64,000 nt of DNA, taken from JBBRCE01 sp038205115 (GTDB lineage Bacteria; Planctomycetota; Planctomycetia; Pirellulales; JBBRCE01). The translations under genes were made by a program, and so were the position numbers. Below, piece after piece: positions 27,731-36,455 of this stretch. The DNA lies in contig JBBRCE010000024.1 of NCBI GenBank assembly GCA_038205115.1, forward strand, positions 6,151 through 70,150. The letters run 5' to 3'. Each line of letters opens with the position of its first letter. The stretch's first letter is position 1. The notes beneath the pieces were generated by a model, which saw nothing but the letters and a program-made list of their open reading frames with translations, made no database searches and was not told where the DNA came from.

Positions 27731-29677
27731 ATGTCGTTCGTCAATAAATCGTTCGATTATTTTCGCTCGCTCACCAGCAGCGTTCAAAAACAATACGCCT
27801 CGACATTGGCGCGCGTCAACGAAATCGAGCCGCGCGCCATGGCCTTGTCGGATAGTGACCTGCGTCGCGAGAGCTTATCGCTGCGCTATCGCGCTAAAAG
27901 CGGTGAGTCGCTGACGCAGTTGCTGCCCGAGGCTTATGCTTTGGTACGCGAGGCGGGCCGACGGACGATGAACATGCGTCATTACGATGTGCAAATTCTC
28001 GGCGGCATCGTCATTCACCACCGCGCCATCGCCGAAATGCGCACCGGCGAAGGCAAAACGCTGACCGCTACGCTGCCGCTGTATCTCAACGCGCTGATTG
28101 GCAAAGGCGCTCACCTGGTGACTGTCAACGACTATCTGGCCAAGCGCGACATGGAGTGGATGAGCCCCATTTACCGCGTACTCGGCATGGAGGTGGGACT
28201 GATTCAAACGCAGATGCGTTCGCCAGATCGCCGCAAAGCCTACGCCTGCGACGTCACCTACGGCACGGCCAAAGAGTTGGGCTTCGATTTTCTCCGCGAC
28301 CGCTTGCTGTTGCGACAAATTTCCAGCGGGCAGGGCAGCTTTCTCGATGGCATGCTCGGCCGCGGCACCCAGGGTGGTGGCGGCGGCGAGCAGCCTGTGC
28401 AACGCAACGCCTATTTTGCCTTGGTCGACGAGGCCGATAGTATTTTGATCGACGAAGCCCGCACGCCGCTGATCATCAGCGCGTTGCCGACCGAAGAAGA
28501 GCAGTTGGAGGTGGCTTGCTACCTGTGGAGCGCGGAGGTGGCGCACCAGTTCACGGAAGAAGACGATTACGAGTACGAAGAAGATAAGAAGCAAGTGGAA
28601 TTGACCAGCGACGGCCGCAAGAAAGTTCGCACGCTGCCGAAGCCCAGTTCGCTCGATTCGGTGGGCATGACCGATATTTATACTTTTGTCGAGCGTGCCA
28701 TCCGCGTCGAGCGAGACTACATCCGCGATCGACAGTATGTGTGTCGCGACGGCGAAATTGTGATTGTCGACGAATTCACCGGCCGCTTGGGCGAGGGCCG
28801 CAAATGGCGCGACGGCATCCACCAGGCCGTCGAGGCCAAAGAACACTTGGAAGTGACCGTCGCCACGGGTCAGGCCGCGCGGGTGACCATTCAGGATTTC
28901 TTCATTCGCTATAAACATCTGGCCGGCATGACCGGCACCGCGCGAACCTCCGCGCATGAGCTAAAAAAGATTTACCGGCTGCGCGTGGTCAGCATGCCCA
29001 GCAATAAACCGCTGTTGCGAATTCGCTTACCGGAAATCGTGTTTGGCAATGAAGACGCCAAGTGGGATGCCATCGTGGGCGAAGTTCAGCAAATGCACCA
29101 ACTTGGTCGCCCGGTGCTGATTGGCACGCGGTCGATCGATAAGTCGGAGTTGCTGTCGTCGCGTTTGCAGGCGGCTGGCGTGCCGCACGAAGTTCTGAAC
29201 GCCAATTTGATTGCCCGCGAGGCGGAAATCGTCTCGCACGCGGGCGAACGCGGACGCGTGACCGTTTCGACCAATATGGCCGGCCGTGGTACGGACATCA
29301 AACTTGGTCCCGGCGTGGAAGAACTCGGCGGGCTGCATGTCATTATCACAGAAATGCACGACTCGGCCCGCATCGACTGGCAGTTGATCGGTCGCTGCAG
29401 TCGCCAAGGCGATCCGGGCACCTTCCGTTACTTTCTAGCGCTCGACGACGAAATTCTCGGTTCTGGCCTGGGCATCAAAAAAGGCAAATCTCTGGAAGAT
29501 CAAGGTGTCGACAGCCGCGCAATGCACAACGGTCAACTGACGCTGTTTTACAAGGCGCAAAAGAAAATCGAACGCAAGCATTTTCGCGATCGCAAGGTGC
29601 TGCTGCACCATGAGAAGGAGCGGACGAAGATGCAAACGCAGATGGGGCAGGATCCCTATCTCGACACGCCAGGGTAA
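27731..29677 (+). CDS. Short SecA paralogue (SecA2-like translocation ATPase)
   Basis: A 648-residue protein starting at MSFVNKSF; canonical SecA has 800-1000. The DEAD motor is complete: Walker A MRTGEGKTL near residue 103, DEADSILIDEARTPLIIS, FIRYKHLAGMTGT, and STNMAGRGTDIKLGPGV with QLIGRCSRQGDPG. An acidic stretch (EEDDYEYEEDKKQ) lies in the preprotein cross-linking region. The protein ends soon after the second motor lobe, without the full helical wing/scaffold and without the C-terminal zinc finger. It probably serves a subset of exported proteins alongside a main SecA elsewhere, by inference. Confidence 0.85.
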   Translation: MSFVNKSFDYFRSLTSSVQKQYASTLARVNEIEPRAMALSDSDLRRESLSLRYRAKSGESLTQLLPEAYALVREAGRRTMNMRHYDVQILGGIVIHHRAIAEMRTGEGKTLTATLPLYLNALIGKGAHLVTVNDYLAKRDMEWMSPIYRVLGMEVGLIQTQMRSPDRRKAYACDVTYGTAKELGFDFLRDRLLLRQISSGQGSFLDGMLGRGTQGGGGGEQPVQRNAYFALVDEADSILIDEARTPLIISALPTEEEQLEVACYLWSAEVAHQFTEEDDYEYEEDKKQVELTSDGRKKVRTLPKPSSLDSVGMTDIYTFVERAIRVERDYIRDRQYVCRDGEIVIVDEFTGRLGEGRKWRDGIHQAVEAKEHLEVTVATGQAARVTIQDFFIRYKHLAGMTGTARTSAHELKKIYRLRVVSMPSNKPLLRIRLPEIVFGNEDAKWDAIVGEVQQMHQLGRPVLIGTRSIDKSELLSSRLQAAGVPHEVLNANLIAREAEIVSHAGERGRVTVSTNMAGRGTDIKLGPGVEELGGLHVIITEMHDSARIDWQLIGRCSRQGDPGTFRYFLALDDEILGSGLGIKKGKSLEDQGVDSRAMHNGQLTLFYKAQKKIERKHFRDRKVLLHHEKERTKMQTQMGQDPYLDTPG

Positions 29678-29830
29678 ATCTGCTGCTGCACGGCGAGAAT
29701 TGTGCATTTCAGCGCGGCTGGTGCGAATCGCGGCGGCTCGCCCGTTGCCGATGCTGCCAGCATCGGTCGATTCGCCGATTCGCAACTCTGCCGACGCAGG
29801 CTGCGTCGCCCACGAATCGGGGACGCAGCG

Positions 29831-30226
29831 TTATTTCTTGGGCTTTTTGGGCGAGGACTTCGACTTGCTTTCCGAACCCGAAGATTCCGAACGCGAAGAT
29901 TCGGACTTGGGCGATTCAGACTTAGCGCTCTCCGATTTTGGTGCTTCGGACTTGGGGCTATCGGCTTTCGATTCGCCGCTGGACGAACTGGCGGCCGATT
30001 CGCTGGAGGATTTATCGGCTGCGGCGCTCTTGTTGTAGGAGTCGCTACGATAGTCGGTTTTGTAAAAGCCGGAGCCTTTGAACATGATGGCCGCGCCGGC
30101 ACCGATCAATCGTCGCAATTTTTTCTTCTTGCACTTAGGGCATTTTTTTTCCGCCTCGGCGGTGATCGACTGAAACAGTTCGAACTCATGTTTGCAGGCG
30201 TCGCAAACGTAATCGTAAGTTGGCAT
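29831..30226 (-). CDS. FmdB-type zinc-ribbon protein with Ser/Lys/Glu repeat tail
   Basis: A 131-residue protein starting at MPTYDYVCDAC (30226). The zinc ribbon has CDAC and CPKC pairs about 26 residues apart, followed by the family segment LRRLIGAGAAIMFKGSGFY. From about residue 65 the chain is low complexity, with KSES-type words repeated (PKSESAKSESPKSESS) and a Lys-rich end. The family is regulatory in a few cases, but most members are unassigned. It is the last gene of the chaperone block, 64 bases after grpE. Confidence 0.85.
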   Translation of the reverse strand: MPTYDYVCDACKHEFELFQSITAEAEKKCPKCKKKKLRRLIGAGAAIMFKGSGFYKTDYRSDSYNKSAAADKSSSESAASSSSGESKADSPKSEAPKSESAKSESPKSESSRSESSGSESKSKSSPKKPKK

Positions 30227-30290
30227 GAAGAACTCGGCGAGCGAAGCGTTTGAAGCGGCAGGAATGACAATCAACAACGGCGCGCGGCGG

Positions 30291-30863
30291 CTAGGACGAT
30301 TCCCCAGGCGGCTTGCCGGTGGAGACAATGACTTGCACCGGGCGAACCACGCGGTCGTGCAAGAGGAAACCGGTTTGGCCGATGCCCATCACGGTATTGG
30401 CCGGATATTGTTCGCTGGCTTGCTGCAAAATGGCCTCGTGCTGGTGCGGGTCGAACGGCTCGCCCAAGGCATTGATTCGCACGACGTGATGCTTTTTGAG
30501 CACGTCTTCGAACTGCTGGGCGACCATGCGAAAACCTTCCAGCAGACTGGCGGCGTTGCTGGTTTTCGTGCCGGCATCCAACGCGCGTTCGAGATTGTCG
30601 ATGACCGGCACCACGTCGCGCATCATGGGCATGGCGGCATAGCGCAAGTTGTCTTCCAGTTCGCGGCGCGAGCGCTTGCGGAAATTGTCGAGCTCGGCCC
30701 GTTCGCGCAGCAGTTTGTCGCGGGCTTCGGCCAGTTCGGCGCGGAGCTTCTCGACTTCGGCCGCGGATTCCTCAGCGTCGGCCGATTCGCGATTCAAGCG
30801 CACGCCGGAAACGAGATCGCTGTCGGCGCCGGGATCGTTATTCTTGTTGTTTGGTTCGGTCAT
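30291..30863 (-). CDS. grpE: GrpE nucleotide exchange factor
   Basis: A 190-residue protein of normal GrpE length. The N-terminal part is acidic, then a long coiled coil (EVEKLRAELAEARDKLLRER, ELDNFRKRSRREL) leads to the C-terminal beta domain with the family signature GEPFDPHQHEAILQQ and VRPVQVIVST. It releases ADP from DnaK. Its ATG at 30863 lies inside the end of dnaJ, a 26-base overlap, so translation is probably coupled. No dnaK is in the window. Confidence 0.95.
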   Translation of the reverse strand: MTEPNNKNNDPGADSDLVSGVRLNRESADAEESAAEVEKLRAELAEARDKLLRERAELDNFRKRSRRELEDNLRYAAMPMMRDVVPVIDNLERALDAGTKTSNAASLLEGFRMVAQQFEDVLKKHHVVRINALGEPFDPHQHEAILQQASEQYPANTVMGIGQTGFLLHDRVVRPVQVIVSTGKPPGESS

Positions 30864-32031
30864 GACTTTGCTCCTGAGACTCGGTTTCGTCGGGGACGAA
30901 GTAGTCTTTCAATTTTTCGAAAAACGATTTGCGGTGCGCGCTGACGTTGGAATGTTCCAGCTCCGCCAGTTCGCGTAACAATTCTTGTTGCCGGCCACCA
31001 ACCGACTTGGGCACTTCAATGGTGACTTGCACCAGCAGGTCGCCGGTGCCGCGGTGGCGCGGATCGGGCATGCCGCGCCCACGCAGCTTGAATACTTCGC
31101 CGGGCTGCGTGCCGGCGGGAATTTTGAATTCTTCAGGGCCATCCAACGTGGGCACGTGAATGGTGGCGCCGAGCGTGGCTTGCGGATAGGTGATCGGCAC
31201 GCGGCTGATCAGATGTTGACCTTCGCGCTGAAACAACGGATGTTCGGCAATTTGGATGATGCAGTAACAATCGCCAGGCGGTCCGCCACTGGGGCTCGGC
31301 TCGCCTTCGCCGGTGAGCCGCACGCGCATTTGGTCGTCGACGCCGGCCGGAATGGCGACCTCGCGCTTGACCCGCTTGGCCGTATAACCGCTGCCGCGGC
31401 AATTGCCGCAAGGCGACTTGATCCGCGTGCCGGCGCCTTGGCAAGCGGGGCAAGTGGTTTGCACGCGGAAGATGCCGGTGCTTTGCACCACTTGGCCTTG
31501 GCCGCCGCAGTAATTGCAAGACTCACGCTTGGTGCCGGGCTTGGCGCCGGAACCTTCGCAAGCTGTGCAGGATTCATGACGATCGAACTCGATAACCTTG
31601 GTGACGCCGCGAGCCGCTTCGTGCAATTCGAGCTGGACGTGGCAACTGACATCGCCACCTTTGCGGGTGCGACGGCCACCGCGACGATTTCCGCCGCCGC
31701 CACTGCCGCCTGCGCCAAAGATATCGCCGAAAATACCGCCGCCGAACAGATCGCCAAAGGCCTCGAAGACATCGCTGACTTCGTTGAAGTGCGGCCCCGC
31801 GCCGTTGTCCACGCCGGCATGGCCAAAGCGATCGTAGCGCGAGCGCTTGTCTTCGTCGCTGAGCACTTCGAACGCCTCGGCCGCTTCTTTGAAGCGCGTA
31901 ACGGCCTCGTCGTCGCCCGGGTTTTTGTCCGGGTGGAACTTAATGGCCATTTTGCGATAGGCGTCGGAAATCTCTTTCTTGGACGCTTCGCGAGCGACGC
32001 TGAGCACTTCGTAATAGTCGCGTTTTGCCAT
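30838..32031 (-). CDS. dnaJ: DnaJ co-chaperone
   Basis: A 397-residue type I DnaJ. The J domain starts MAKRDYYEVL and has the HPD motif in KFHPDKN. A Gly/Phe-rich stretch (GGGIFGDIFGAGGSGGGG) follows, then four zinc modules CTACEGSG, CNYCGGQG, CPACQGAG and CGNCRGSG, then the substrate-binding barrels. It stimulates DnaK ATPase and hands over clients. No Shine-Dalgarno precedes the ATG, and the upstream 226 bases are almost filled by an inverted-repeat element. The order dnaJ-grpE without dnaK is unusual. Confidence 0.95.
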   Translation of the reverse strand: MAKRDYYEVLSVAREASKKEISDAYRKMAIKFHPDKNPGDDEAVTRFKEAAEAFEVLSDEDKRSRYDRFGHAGVDNGAGPHFNEVSDVFEAFGDLFGGGIFGDIFGAGGSGGGGNRRGGRRTRKGGDVSCHVQLELHEAARGVTKVIEFDRHESCTACEGSGAKPGTKRESCNYCGGQGQVVQSTGIFRVQTTCPACQGAGTRIKSPCGNCRGSGYTAKRVKREVAIPAGVDDQMRVRLTGEGEPSPSGGPPGDCYCIIQIAEHPLFQREGQHLISRVPITYPQATLGATIHVPTLDGPEEFKIPAGTQPGEVFKLRGRGMPDPRHRGTGDLLVQVTIEVPKSVGGRQQELLRELAELEHSNVSAHRKSFFEKLKDYFVPDETESQEQSHDRTKQQE

Positions 32032-32045
32032 TAGGGGAAGAGGTC

Positions 32046-32246
32046 AGGGGTCGGGGATCTGGGGTCAGAGTGTTTTCGAGGACGCAGGGTGAAATTGAAG
32101 ATGGAGGGTGGGGTGAAAGAGAAAATCTGCAAAACGGGCCGCCTTGCAATCTGCAAAGCGGCCCGATCATTTTTCCGAAGCATTGAGACGGGCTCGTTGC
32201 GGACAGGCATCAGGACTTCTTTCTGACCCCTGAAACCCCGACCCCT
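32046..32246. repeat. Intergenic inverted-repeat element between groEL1 and dnaJ
   Basis: The left arm at 32046-32069 (begins AGGGGTCGGGG) and right arm at 32222-32246 (ends CCCCGACCCCT) are inverted copies of about 24-25 bases, with roughly 20 matching positions and one indel. The arms frame 201 bases whose midpoint coincides with the strong hairpin at 32135-32165. The element ends 11 bases before the groEL1 stop and begins 14 bases before the dnaJ start, filling the gap. No reading frame is inside. It resembles a MITE or planctomycete intergenic repeat. Confidence 0.6.
32135..32165 (-). terminator. Strong hairpin, likely terminator after groEL1
   Basis: The 8-base arms CGGGCCGC and GCGGCCCG enclose a second 5-base stem TTGCA/TGCAA with a 3-base loop. 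On the minus strand the single internal mismatch becomes a U-G pair and four Us follow; on the plus strand ATCATTTTT follows. It may therefore terminate in both directions. It would separate the groEL transcript from dnaJ-grpE. Confidence 0.65.
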
Positions 32247-32257
32247 AATCCCACTCT

Positions 32258-33877
32258 CTACCGCACGCTGCCTTCGACGCGATTTCGCGATTTGTCATCT
32301 TTGTCGAGCGTGGTCACCAAGGCTTCGGTGGTGAGCATCAGGCCAGCAATGCTGGCGGCGTTGCTTAGCGCGCTGCGGACGACCTTGACCGGATCGATGA
32401 TGCCGGCCTTGATCATGTCTACGTACTCGCCGGCGTTGGCGTCGTAACCGGTGTTGGTGGGCTTGCGGCTGACTTCGTCGGCCACCACCGAACCGTCAAT
32501 GCCGCAGTTGTCGGCAATCTGACGCATCGGCGCGGAAAGCGAATGCAACACGATATCGACGCCGATCTTTTCGTCGCCTTTGGCCGAGCTGCGAACCTTT
32601 TCCACGGCTTCCTTGCAACGTAGCAATGCCACGCCACCGCCGGGCAAAATGCCTTCTTCAACCGCGGCGCGAGTGGCATGCAACGCGTCTTCCACGCGAG
32701 CCTTTTTCTGCTTCATTTCCGCTTCTGAACCGGCACCGACCGAAACAATGGCCACGCCGCCGGTCATCTTGGCCAGACGTTCTTGATATTTTTCTTTGTC
32801 GTAATCGCTCTCAGTGTTTTCGATCTGATTACGAATTTGCTGCACGCGCGACTGAATGTCGGCCGGCTTGCCAGCGCCTTGCACGATGGTGGTGTCGTTC
32901 TTGTCGACACTGATCTGCTTGGCTCGACCGAGGTGCGAAATTTCCAGGCTTTCCAGCTTGATGCCCAGGTCTTCGCTGATGAGCGTGCCACCGGTCAAGA
33001 CGGCGATATCGCCGAGCATGGCCTTGCGTCGATCGCCAAAGCCGGGTGCCTTGACGGCGCAGATGTTGAGCACGCCGCGGAGCTTGTTGACGACCAGCGC
33101 GGTGAGCGCTTCGCCTTCGATATCTTCGGCGATGATCAGCAGTGGGCTGCCAGTTTGCGCGACGCGTTCCAAGATGGGGACGAGTTCGCGGAGGTTGCTG
33201 ATTTTTTTCTCGTGAATCAAGATCAGCGCGTTTTCCAGCACGCATTCCATTTCGGCCGGGCGATTGATGAAGTACGGCGAAATGAAACCTTTGTCGAACT
33301 GCATGCCTTCCACGAATTCCTTGGTGGTTTCGGTGGACTTGCCTTCTTCGACCGTGATTACGCCGTCTTTACCGACCTTTTCCATCACGTCGGCCAGCAG
33401 GTCGCCGATGGTTTTGTCGTTATTGGCGCTGATGGCGCCAACTTGTGCGATTTCGGCCTTGCCAGAAACCGGCTTGGCCATCGAATGCAGGTGCGCAACT
33501 GCGGCATCAACCGCTTTTTCGATCCCGCGGCGGACGGCTGTGGGATTGCTGCCGGCAGCAATCAGGCGCGCGCCTTCTTTGAAGATGGCGCGGGCCAACA
33601 CGGTGGCCGTGGTGGTGCCGTCGCCAGCGATGTCCGACGTCTTGGAAGCCACTTCGTTCACGAGCTTGGCGCCCATGTTTTCAAAGCGATCTTCCAACTC
33701 GATTTCCTTGCTGACCGTCACGCCGTCTTTGGTGACGGTTGGGCCGCCAAACGACTTGTTGATGATCACATTGCGGCCGGTCGGACCCATCGTCACAGCC
33801 ACGGCGTTAGCCAACTTCTCGACGCCCTTGAGCATTTTCGCCCGGGCTTGATCTTCGAACAGCAATTGCTTTGCCAC
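32258..33877 (-). CDS. groEL: GroEL chaperonin paralogue without GGM tail
   Basis: A 539-residue 60 kDa chaperonin from a GTG start, with AAGGA upstream. The ATP site is intact (TMGPTGRNVI, DGVTVSKEI, AGDGTTTATVLARAI), as is the C-terminal ATP segment GGVALLRCKEA. It ends EGSVR, lacking the Gly-Gly-Met tail found in the neighbouring paralogue. It lies 108 bases downstream of groES in the same direction, so groES and this copy form the classical pair. The missing tail suggests altered cavity behaviour or client range, by inference. Confidence 0.95.
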   Translation of the reverse strand: MAKQLLFEDQARAKMLKGVEKLANAVAVTMGPTGRNVIINKSFGGPTVTKDGVTVSKEIELEDRFENMGAKLVNEVASKTSDIAGDGTTTATVLARAIFKEGARLIAAGSNPTAVRRGIEKAVDAAVAHLHSMAKPVSGKAEIAQVGAISANNDKTIGDLLADVMEKVGKDGVITVEEGKSTETTKEFVEGMQFDKGFISPYFINRPAEMECVLENALILIHEKKISNLRELVPILERVAQTGSPLLIIAEDIEGEALTALVVNKLRGVLNICAVKAPGFGDRRKAMLGDIAVLTGGTLISEDLGIKLESLEISHLGRAKQISVDKNDTTIVQGAGKPADIQSRVQQIRNQIENTESDYDKEKYQERLAKMTGGVAIVSVGAGSEAEMKQKKARVEDALHATRAAVEEGILPGGGVALLRCKEAVEKVRSSAKGDEKIGVDIVLHSLSAPMRQIADNCGIDGSVVADEVSRKPTNTGYDANAGEYVDMIKAGIIDPVKVVRSALSNAASIAGLMLTTEALVTTLDKDDKSRNRVEGSVR

Positions 33878-33985
33878 GTGATTATTTCCTTGATGACTGA
33901 ATGATTGAATGATGTGTCGCGCGCCAAAAGCCAGTGAGCCGAGAGCCCTGACCAGCAGAGCAAACGCTTTGGCCAGTTGGCGCGA

Positions 33986-34285
33986 CTAGGCGATGATCTT
34001 GGCGAGAATGTCCGATTCGCGAAGAATTTTGATTTCGTGGCCGTCGACGTCAATGTCGGTGCCGGAGTACTTGCCGTAAATCACCTGGTCGCCAATGGCG
34101 ATGCCCAGTTCGCCGCGGTTGCCGTTATCCATCAGCTTGCCGGGGCCAACGGAAATCACCATGCCGCGTTGCGGCTTTTCCTTGGCGGAGTCGGGCAGCA
34201 CAATGCCGCCAGCGGTACGCTCTTCCGCTTCGACCGGTTCCACCACCACACGATCATCCAACGGACGGAGTCGCAAATTTGCCAT
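33986..34285 (-). CDS. groES: GroES co-chaperonin
   Basis: A 99-residue protein of usual size, with AAGGA 9 bases before the ATG. It has the family N-terminus LRPLDDRVVVEPVEAEERTA, the mobile loop TAGGIVLPDSAKEKPQ and the roof/end segment GDQVIYGKYSGTDIDVDG. It caps GroEL rings. It is flanked by one groEL on each side, so it may serve both. Confidence 0.97.
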   Translation of the reverse strand: MANLRLRPLDDRVVVEPVEAEERTAGGIVLPDSAKEKPQRGMVISVGPGKLMDNGNRGELGIAIGDQVIYGKYSGTDIDVDGHEIKILRESDILAKIIA

Positions 34286-34379
34286 GAGTAAAATCCTTAT
34301 GAATATTGAGTTTGTGTTTGAATGAAACGCATTGAGCTAACGACGGGCTGGACGGAATTCTTCAATGTGCAATTCCGGC

Positions 34380-36071
34380 CTACATCATCCCCATGCCGCC
34401 CATGCCGCCGCCCATTCCGCCCATGCCACCCATTCCGCCACCGCCCATGCCGTGGTCGTGGTGGTCGTGATCGCCACCTTCTTCTTTTTCGCTGGGAATT
34501 TCGCAAATCAGCGATTCGGTGGTGAGTAGCAGCGAGGCGACGCTGGCCGCGTTTTGCAATGCCGTACGAACAACCTTGGCCGGATCGATGACGCCGGCTG
34601 CAACCAAGTCGCAGTAGCTGTCTTTGTCGGCGTCGTAACCGTCGTACTTGCCCTTCAACTGGCGAACGCGGTTGACCACCACGGCACCGTCGAGACCGGC
34701 GTTTTGCGCGATGCAACGCAGCGGATTGTCGAGCACGTTCTTAATGATCGTGGCACCATGCGCTTCGTCGCCGGTGAGTCCCAGCTTCTCGAGCGCCTTT
34801 TCGCAACGAATCAGAGCCACGCCGCCGCCGGGCACAATGCCTTCTTCCAAGGCCGCGTGAGTGGCCGCTTTGGCGTCTTCCAGCAGGGCTTTGCGTTCTT
34901 TCATTTCGGTTTCGGTGGCTGCGCCGCAGTTGATCTGGGCCACGCCGCCGGCCAACTTAGCCAAACGCTCTTGCAGTTTTTCTTTGTCGTATTCGCTATC
35001 GGTATGTTCGATCTCGCGGCGAATCTGCTCGGCGCGGCCTTCGATAGCTTCCTTCTTGCCGGCACCGCTGACAACCGTGGTGTTCTCGGCGCTGATGATC
35101 AGCTTTTTGGCCCTGCCAAGATCGGTGATTTTCACGGCGTCGAGATTGATGCCCAGATCCTTGAAGATTGCAGTGCCACCGGTCAGCACGGCCAGGTCTT
35201 CGAGAATGGCTTTGCGACGATCGCCGTAGCCAGGTGCCTTGACGGCACAGACGTTGAGGATGCCGCGCATCTTGTTGACCACCAGGGTGGCCAGCGCTTC
35301 GCCTTCGACATCTTCAGCAATGATCAGCAGCGGCTTGCCCGACTTGCTGACGGCTTCCAGCAGCGGCACGAGATTCTTGGCGCTGGTGATTTTGTCTTCG
35401 AAGATCAAGATTTGCGCGTTTTCCATCTCGACGCTTTGGGCGTCTTGATTGGTGACGAAGTGCGGCGACAGATAACCGCGGTCGAACTGCATGCCTTCGA
35501 CAACTTCGACCGTAGTTTCAGCTTGGCGGCCTTCTTCAACAGTGATCACGCCATCTTTACCAACCTTGAGGAAGGCTTCGGCCAGTACCGCGCCAATCGT
35601 GGGATCGTTGTTGCCGGCGATGGTGGCGACCTGTTGGATTTCTTTCTTGTTCTTTTCGTTGATGGGCGTGGCCATTTTCAAGATGGCTTGCGAGACGGCT
35701 TCGGTGGCCTTGGCGATGCCGCGCGAGAGCGCCATGGGATCGGCACCGGCGGCAATCATCTTCAAACCCTCTTTGAAGATCGCTTCGGCCAAGATCGTCG
35801 CCGTGGTAGTGCCATCGCCTGCGACGGTGTTCGTCTTGCTGGCAGCTTCTTTAACGAGCTGCGCACCCAAATTTTCGAACGGGTCGTCCAATTCGATGTC
35901 TTCGGCCACGGTCACGCCGTCTTTGGTCACCTTGGGCGAACCCCAACCTTTGTCGAGCACCGCGTTGCGACCGCGTGGGCCGAGCGTGCTGCGAACTGCT
36001 TTTGCCAATTTTGCCACGCCGTTTGCCAGCGGCTGCCGTGCTTCGTCGTCGAACACCATCTGTTTTGCCAC
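34380..36071 (-). CDS. groEL: GroEL chaperonin paralogue with GGM tail
   Basis: A 563-residue chaperonin from a GTG start, with AGGAG 9 bases upstream. The ATP site is intact (TLGPRGRNAVL, DGVTVAEDIEL, AGDGTTTATILAEAI). The C-terminus is acidic and His-rich (EKEEGGDHDHHDHG) and then a Gly-Met repeat (GGMGGMGGMGGGMGGMGMM), the tail that lines the folding chamber. It is placed upstream of groES, 94 bases away, an inverted order from the usual groES-groEL. The His-rich stretch could bind metal. Confidence 0.97.
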   Translation of the reverse strand: MAKQMVFDDEARQPLANGVAKLAKAVRSTLGPRGRNAVLDKGWGSPKVTKDGVTVAEDIELDDPFENLGAQLVKEAASKTNTVAGDGTTTATILAEAIFKEGLKMIAAGADPMALSRGIAKATEAVSQAILKMATPINEKNKKEIQQVATIAGNNDPTIGAVLAEAFLKVGKDGVITVEEGRQAETTVEVVEGMQFDRGYLSPHFVTNQDAQSVEMENAQILIFEDKITSAKNLVPLLEAVSKSGKPLLIIAEDVEGEALATLVVNKMRGILNVCAVKAPGYGDRRKAILEDLAVLTGGTAIFKDLGINLDAVKITDLGRAKKLIISAENTTVVSGAGKKEAIEGRAEQIRREIEHTDSEYDKEKLQERLAKLAGGVAQINCGAATETEMKERKALLEDAKAATHAALEEGIVPGGGVALIRCEKALEKLGLTGDEAHGATIIKNVLDNPLRCIAQNAGLDGAVVVNRVRQLKGKYDGYDADKDSYCDLVAAGVIDPAKVVRTALQNAASVASLLLTTESLICEIPSEKEEGGDHDHHDHGMGGGGMGGMGGMGGGMGGMGMM

Positions 36072-36455
36072 AGCCGTTTTCTCCTGCGAATGAACTAGCG
36101 GTAAATCACAACTTTACAAAAAGCCGCCTTGGATGCTGCCCGATCGACATTTGGCCGACCCGTGAGCGCCCAAAATGGCAGTATGATCTGGGAATTCAGT
36201 CCCGGATAAGCAATCGCCGTGCCGGGCAACAGCGATCAAACGTAAGCTACGGATTTGCAATAACTTGCGACTGCCTTGGCCGGCAGGAGCCAGGTCTGCT
36301 TCTTACAATCCCGGGATGCCAATTTGGCAGCGGTGGCGCTAAAGGCGCACGTTGACGATCCGCATACGAGGTGACGAACGACTACGGAGGATTTCTGGCA
36401 GAAATTCGCTGACGCGTTCAAAACTCAGCGCGCTACTACCGGGCGACGCCCCATC
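36072..36455. other. Upstream region of the groEL block
   Basis: About 380 bases between the PSP1-domain gene and groEL2, both leftward, so it should hold the heat-shock promoter. I find no CIRCE element (TTAGCACTC-N9-GAGTGCTAA). A 13-base palindrome TGCCAATTTGGCA lies at 36317-36329. I see no gene in either strand. Confidence 0.45.

Noticed and set aside
34554..36098. 514-codon open frame antisense to groEL2
   Set aside because: It mirrors the GC-biased codons of groEL2, has no domain, and lies fully inside the real gene.
36072..36455. CIRCE heat-shock operator upstream of groEL2
   Set aside because: No TTAGCACTC-N9-GAGTGCTAA or close form is present; only a 13-base palindrome.
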